Source: Larix sibirica
Lineage: Eukaryota > Streptophyta > Pinopsida > Pinales > Pinaceae
Direction: 5' to 3'
Assembly: GCA_004151065.3 (NCBI GenBank)
Contig: NWUY0300062025.1
Coordinates: forward strand, 1 to 14,256
Length of the DNA stretch: 14,256 bases
Shown here: positions 9,941 to 14,256 of the stretch, one piece after another
How the letters are laid out: the number at the start of each line of letters is the position of its first letter
How positions within the stretch are numbered: position 1 is the first letter of the stretch
Program-made: the position numbers and the translations under genes
The notes under the pieces: model-generated
What the model saw: the letters and a program-made list of their open reading frames with translations, nothing else
Told to the model about the DNA's origin: nothing
The model's database searches: none

Positions 9941-10076
9941 CTTCATATTTAACAAAATATCTAACAGATCCAAAACAAGGTAATGAATATTCATTACCAC
10001 CATTGTAATCCTTCATATTTAACAAAGTATATGACAGATCCAAAACAAGGTAACGAATATACACTACCACCATTGT
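9941..10076. repeat. Two-unit tandem repeat, period 70 bp
   Basis: CTTCATATTTAACAAA starts at 9941 and 10011. Both units contain CAGATCCAAAACAAGGTAA and CTACCACCATTGT or TTACCACCATTGT at matching offsets without indels. The 112-codon minus-strand frame at 9825-10163 is an opening across this and the neighbouring repeat, not a credible gene. Confidence 0.9.
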
Positions 10077-10349
10077 TTTGATTACAATTTGGTTGCATTC
10101 AAACCCAATATCAACATCGCTATAACTTGAGGCGATGTCATCATTTTTTCCATCATCGTACATCCTAGGAATGGCTTGGCATAGAAACTCCCTTTGGATA
10201 AATCTTCTGCAAACATCTTAAGATACGTATAATGGTTAAACAAATTTGTTGAAGTAATTTGAGAAACACTGGAAATACTAGAGAGAGATAATAAAAACTT
10301 GACATAGAAAAGACGGAAATTTTTTTAATGTTGAGTAACATCAGCCCCA

Positions 10350-10985
10350 TGTCACACTGGCAATGCTTTCAATTCCCTTCTCATAGCATTGTTCCAGGAG
10401 AGAAACAAGGAGGATGTGAGGTGTGTTTACCATAACCTCAAATCTAGATTCAAGCCTAATACCCAGACCTTCAATAAATACTTTAATTGGGCCCAAAAAT
10501 GACCAAAGAAGCCCGAAGTTTTTATGATGAGATGACACAGTTGGGCTATATCCCATATATTGTCACATATAATACCCTCCTCGATGCACTCTGCAAAGGC
10601 ATGGAGATGCGGGAGGTTTTCAAAATTGTTGATCAAATGAGAGAGAATGAATGTTATCCAGATGTGAAGACATACGCAATTTTTATTGGTAGGTTAGGGT
10701 TGATTGTCCAACATGATAGAGCTTGTAAAATGCGTAAAGAGAGGACAAAGTATAGTTGTTATCTTTATGCAACATCCTATAATGCAATTATAGAGAATTT
10801 ATGCATGGCATGAAAACTGTCTGAGGGATAAAGGTTCCTGGATTAGACGGTGAAGAATGGCATAGATCACAATCCCAACACATACAATAATTCCATTCGT
10901 TATTATTTTAGGTCCACTAATTGAAAAGAGGAGTGGAATGTGCGTGGGAGAATGATCAGGACTTGATTCCTAAAATTCATATCCA
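10350..10985 (+). pseudogene. Decayed P-class pentatricopeptide-repeat (PPR) protein gene fragment
   Basis: P-class PPR proteins bind organellar RNA through tandem 35-residue helical repeats and are usually imported into mitochondria or plastids. Consecutive repeats are readable: 10350-10454 (NSLLIALFQERNKEDV), 10455-10552 (KPNTQTFN to EARSFYDEM), 10553-10657 (IVTYNTLLDALCKG), 10658-10762 (PDVKTYAIFIGRLG), 10763-10867 (TSYNAIIENLCMA) and 10868-10972 (NPNTYNNSIRYYF). The last four are each exactly 105 bp and in one frame. The second is 98 bp, so a net 7-bp loss shifts the frame and creates TGA at 10500. In-frame stops follow at 10811, 10829, 10844, 10922 and about 10961. The longest open piece is 10487-10813. 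Degraded PPR-like residues (NILRYV, NKFVEVI, ETLEILERD) at about 10191-10290 suggest that the copy once extended further left. No start codon, transit peptide or C-terminus is identifiable. It cannot encode a functional protein as read. Confidence 0.9.
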
Positions 10986-11233
10986 AATATGCATTTTACT
11001 ATGCATTTTACTTATTAATGAACTTCTCACAATTCTCAAGAGTTTCAGTTAGAGAACACACATTTTCAATCCTTGTTAAAACAATATGGATGGTCTAGTG
11101 GGTGATTAAGCTAAAATTATTTCTATGCATTCCCCATAGGATTTCCCACACCCTATCAAAATTCTCAATTCTTGCAAGAGTAAACAACATCTAATTATAT
11201 TTCTATGACATGTGAGAATAGCCAGGTTGGTGG
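10986..11233. other. Short gene-free stretch right of the PPR fragment
   Basis: May hold further unrecognisable PPR sequence near its left end (the residues LIPKIH in a shifted frame resemble the start of a sixth repeat), but this cannot be supported past about 11000. A short direct repeat of GCATTTTACT lies near 10990-11012. Nothing else recognised. Confidence 0.35.
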
Positions 11234-11326
11234 CCTACCCAAAAGAAAAAAATGAAAATCCCTTCCTACCCAAAAGAAAAAAATGAAAATCCCTACCCAC
11301 CCAAAAGAAAAAATTGAAAATCCCTG
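11234..11326. repeat. 31-bp tandem repeat, three units
   Basis: Units occupy 11234-11264, 11265-11295 and 11296-11326. The word ACCCAAAAGAAAAAA begins at 11237, 11268 and 11299, followed by TGAAAATCCCT. The first two units are nearly identical and the third has a few substitutions. There are no indels. The purine-rich core is not placed next to any recognisable LTR, so it is not a convincing polypurine tract. Confidence 0.9.
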
Positions 11327-11413
11327 AGTCCATTTCCATGGCTATACCTTGATATTTTCACCACTCTTTCTACCACTTCATTAGTGAAAGATACAACATA
11401 TTGCATAACTAAA

Positions 11414-11776
11414 GGTACCATGCTAGGCTCTACAGGGGAGTGGGCTTTCATAATTTTAAATATTGTTTCTAGATTAAAAGATCTGCATGTTCATGGTATA
11501 GGTACCATGCTAGGATCTAAAAGGGAGTGGGCTTTCATAATTTTATTTCTAAAGAGAGTAGGCTTTCATAATTTTATTTCTAGATTAAGGGATCTGCATG
11601 CTCATGGTATTCATTCCCTTTTGGGAATTGTATGTCAGGGTTCTTTGTTTTCCCATTCAGGGGAGTGGGCTTTCATAATTTTAAATATTGTTTCTAGATT
11701 AAGAGATTTGCATGTTCATGGTATTCATTCCCTTTTGGGAATTGTATGTGATGGTTCTTTGTTTTCCTATTGGTGA
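11414..11776 (+). repeat. Complex tandem repeat of about 87-114 bp with a frame open for 118 codons
   Basis: GAGTGGGCTTTCATAATTTTA occurs at 11438, 11525 and 11663, with a partial extra copy at 11556. TTTCTAGATTAA occurs at 11466, 11577 and 11691 (spacing 111 and 114). GGTACCATGCTAGG occurs at 11414 and 11501 (spacing 87). TCATTCCCTTTTGGGAATTG occurs at 11611 and 11725 (spacing 114). These spacings are multiples of three and the second unit is longer by 24 bases, so one frame stays open from ATG 11420 to TGA 11774. It reads repeated blocks such as GEWAFIILNIVSRLRDLH and HGIHSLLGIVC. No domain is recognised. Differences between units are a mix of synonymous and amino-acid-changing, so there is no clear sign of protein-level selection. 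I treat it as a repeat, with a small chance of a coding sequence or exon. Confidence 0.85.
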
Positions 11777-12739
11777 TTGATTTGTGTTCTAAAGAACCTA
11801 GCATAGAATGTGGATGTTTAGGGATGGTTTACTATGTAGTGAATACATAGCCATTTGGCTTGAGATAATTATTGGGCATCCAAAAATTGTGAAAAAATGA
11901 AGTTATTTACAACTGCCCCCACCCCCAATTGTAGATCATCTTCCTTATGATACTTGTTTTCATCTTCTTATACACCATGCCTAGATTTGTTCATCTGCAA
12001 AATAAATCGCAATAGGAGAGGAAGAAGGCTTTGGTACTAGAACTCATTGCGTAGTTCAAGGGTTGATACTAAGAAAAGTTTCAATGTAGATAAAATAAAT
12101 AATTCATAGGATAAGAATAAAATATAATATGATAATGATATAAGATATGTTTTTACAACACAATCATGATCCAAATAAATAGGTCTACTTTTGCTATTTC
12201 AAGGGAAAGGACATGTTTAACTTAAATCATTTCTAATTTCTAAATATTATTATTATTATCTATATATTTATCTATTACATCGCCTTCCCATTATAAATGC
12301 TTTGTCCTTAAAGCATTATTATGGAAGACTTTATCTTTTGTTCTCGATGGTGATGTCTTCTTATGATATTATGTGTTAGTAGCTACAACATTTGATGAAA
12401 TGATACAATGAGTTATTTTAAAAATTGAGTAAAAATGGTGCATCATTTATGAAGTTGTCCATCCCGGATCTACCTTCATTGGAAATGTTTGATGATCGAT
12501 TGTTCAGATAGAACTTCTCATTTTTCCATACAAGTTGTCGATTTTTTATCCGTTCTTCTGCAATGTGGTAGTTGGTTTGTCTGTAAGAAGAATACTAGTT
12601 ATTTCCCTCTTGAATTTTTCATCGGTCACAATGACTCTTTCAATGATGATAAGGTATTCGAGTCACTTGTGGAGTGTTTGTAGAAAATTCAATTTTTTTT
12701 CTTTTGGTGATTTATTGGTTGATGATAATTCAATTGAGT
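11777..12739. other. Gene-free A+T-rich stretch
   Basis: No supportable gene. A short ATT microsatellite lies around 12246-12259. Plus-strand frames at 12489-12683 and 12535-12786 are short, overlap each other and lie antisense to the tail of the coiled-coil pseudogene. The minus strand between about 12430 and 12739 may hold the downstream, unrecognisable end of that pseudogene. Confidence 0.45.
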
Positions 12740-13550
12740 GTGTATTTGTTCCTCGAGATTTCCATAATTTGGACTTCCACTTCTAATTATTTATCTACAT
12801 TTTCGTCTTTAAATTTTTTTATTTGTTCAATCAAACCCCGGTTGAGATTTTTTAAGTGAGAATTATCTTCACCTTTTTCTGATAGGTTCTTGTTGAACTC
12901 TTTTTTTAGATGTCCTTCCCTTTTGTTGAGTTTCTCTTTTGTTTCTTGTAATGACTTCTTATCATTTTTTATATTCTTAATTTGCGTAAGTAAGCTTTGA
13001 TTATGTTTTCATAAACGTAAAAGTTCTTTGTGATTCTTTGACTTTCTGACTTTATCTTCAAGGTTTTGGTTTTTTGAGGACTCTTCTTTTCATCTTTTGA
13101 TTTTCTCAAGCAGCCTCTTATTAATATTCCTTAGGTTAGAAGCTTCTTGATCATTTTCAAATAATTTCTTTTCCACACTTTGATTTTCATGTTCTATTTT
13201 TTTTTTCATCTTGCGTTTTATCTTTGGACTTCCTAATTTTTCCTAGTAGATTTTGATTGTGATTTTTTAAACATGATATTTCTTAATCATTCTCTAATAA
13301 ATTCTTCTCAAGATATAGGTTATCTTGTTCTAACTTTTGATTTTGATTTTTTTGGAAAGATATTTCTTTATTTTTGTCATATTTTTGTTTCTTGATTTTT
13401 AGTTCCTCGATTTGTGCCATAAATTTAAGTATGCTTCTCAATATCAAATTGTAATTTTCTATTGTTAGCTTTATAATGCCATAACTCATCCAATGCTACT
13501 TGTAATTGCAACTACATTTCTGAATCGGTAATTCTCATAGTTTGCAACTT
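12740..13550 (-). pseudogene. Decayed coding region for a repetitive coiled-coil protein
   Basis: Read on the minus strand, this region gives a Lys/Glu/Asn/Gln-rich chain with regularly spaced Leu and Ile, typical of coiled coils. A shared block of about 23 residues (form: L-x-E-N-D-Q-E-x-S, then LKN-x-N-x-x-LL-x-K-I) recurs at 13235-13303, 13099-13167 and 12820-12888. A more degraded copy ends at 12979, so the period averages 46 residues. The longest open piece is 13283-13489. Damage includes TAA at 13283-13285, a frameshift in the ten-T run at 13197-13206, TGA at 13090-13092 and 13009-13011, and an upstream frame change near 13430-13450, where ALDELWHYKANNRKLQFDIE is read in another frame. 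Its ends are uncertain. It could derive from a retrotransposon gag-type protein or from a cellular coiled-coil gene; no zinc knuckle or other identifying domain was seen. Strand bias (T-rich plus strand) inflates Lys and Asn, so part of the resemblance could be compositional. Confidence 0.55.
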
Positions 13551-13680
13551 CTAATTCTTCTTAAAAACCTATTTTCTTCCTTGCTTTAGTACTAGGATTT
13601 AAATAATTTTTAAATAAATTCTTTCAATGTCTCTTGTATTCCACCTTTTGAAAGATTTCAAAAATCTTTAATCACCACTT

Positions 13681-14256
13681 TTTTGAACTTGATGTATCGC
13701 TCTTTTATAGTACATATTCCTTAATAATCCAATATAATATTATATTCTTCACTTTGTATATATAAAGTATACTCTTTAATTAAACTCTTTGATGTAGCAC
13801 CAATGTAAGAGTGATGTTATTTTATAATATGGATTTAATGCCCTTTTAACCTTTCAAATAGATTACTTTATATCTTAACTTCAACAATGTGCTTAATAAA
13901 TAATTTCCCACTTAATAATCAGCTCCTTTATAATTGGTGTATATATGCTTTTGTGATTTTTGTTACCTTTCATGAAGGTTTCATTGATTTTTCCAACAAG
14001 AGGTTGGAAAATAAATCCATGTGTTGTTTTTATAAAACCATGTTAGTTTTTATAAACCATATGTTGGTTATATTTTTTTTCTATCCTTTCTTCTTCTTTC
14101 TTTCTTCCCTTCTTTTTTTCGGAATGGTTACTTCTTCAATAAAAATGAATGGCCAAGGGCCAAGGTCAAAGACTAAAAATAAATAAATTATGGTCATTGC
14201 ACCGAGAGGCACCATACAACCGATTATGAGGGAGATCTTGTAACGTGTATGTGTCC
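13681..14256. other. A+T- and pyrimidine-rich stretch, no recognised gene
   Basis: Left part is A+T-rich. 14070-14120 is a near-continuous pyrimidine tract (C and T). An ATG-initiated 99-codon frame at 13887-14186 is Phe-rich simply because it crosses this tract, and it has no recognisable domain. The last 80 bases are less A+T-biased and may be the edge of another element beyond the window. Confidence 0.45.

Noticed and set aside
9825-10163. 112-codon minus-strand frame
   Set aside because: It is an opening across two tandem repeats, has no recognisable domain and no support from composition.
11085-11170. tRNA-derived SINE head (GGTCTAGTGGGTGATTAAGC resembling an A box, with GGATTTCCCACACC as a poor B box)
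   Set aside because: The B-box match is weak, and no complete SINE body, tail or target-site duplication is visible.
12489-12859. Three overlapping plus-strand frames of 61-83 codons
   Set aside because: They overlap each other in different frames and lie opposite the coiled-coil remnant or its tail. They are T-rich chance openings.
13780-13815. GATGTAGCACCAATGTAAGAG as an LTR/primer-binding-site boundary on the minus strand
   Set aside because: It does not match the common plant tRNA primer-binding sites I know, and no paired LTR is found in the window.
13887-14186. 99-codon ATG frame with a hydrophobic, Phe-rich stretch like a membrane protein
   Set aside because: The hydrophobic part is the direct translation of a pyrimidine tract at 14070-14120. 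No family is recognised and there is no other coding signal.

Overview
This window looks like A+T-rich, gene-poor nuclear DNA of a land plant with a large, repeat-laden genome. A gymnosperm would fit, but nothing in the sequence proves the taxon. The strongest taxonomic clue is a decayed P-class pentatricopeptide-repeat (PPR) gene at about 10350-10985 on the + strand; PPR families are greatly expanded in land plants. I see no intact protein-coding gene, tRNA, rRNA, CRISPR array or bacterial-style operon. Nearly all open frames are under 80 codons and look like chance openings.

Layout. 1-90 holds palindromic repeats built on GCGATATATCGC. 451-706 is a degraded two-unit tandem repeat of about 140 bp, running straight into a seven-unit minisatellite of exactly 22 bp (707-860). 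861-3023 has nothing recognisable. 3024-3360 is a 167-bp tandem duplication bounded by CT tracts; its second copy continues into a short decayed frame (3361-3405) resembling the start of a LINE-type RNase H domain. 3406-6458 is gene-free apart from a 2 x 47 bp repeat at 4264-4357.

6459-7839 and 7841-9221 are two 1381-bp copies, about 99% identical, separated by the single N at 7840. The copies run exactly to the N on both sides, so the likeliest explanation is two overlapping contig ends joined without merging, not a biological duplication. If so, the true locus is about 1.4 kb shorter than shown.

9222-9826 is very A+T-rich. 9827-10076 holds two further two-unit tandem repeats (57 and 70 bp). 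The PPR pseudogene follows, then a 3 x 31 bp array (11234-11326) and a complex repeat of about 110 bp (11414-11776) that keeps one frame open for 118 codons. 12740-13550 on the - strand is a decayed coding region for a Lys/Glu/Asn/Leu-rich coiled coil with an internal period near 46 residues. 13681-14256 is A+T- and pyrimidine-rich with no recognised gene.

The recognisable coding material is all broken (PPR, RNase H-like, coiled coil), so there is no cooperating gene set to describe. The recurring theme is local tandem duplication: at least nine unrelated low-copy arrays in 14 kb. I did not find convincing evidence of a new biological system.
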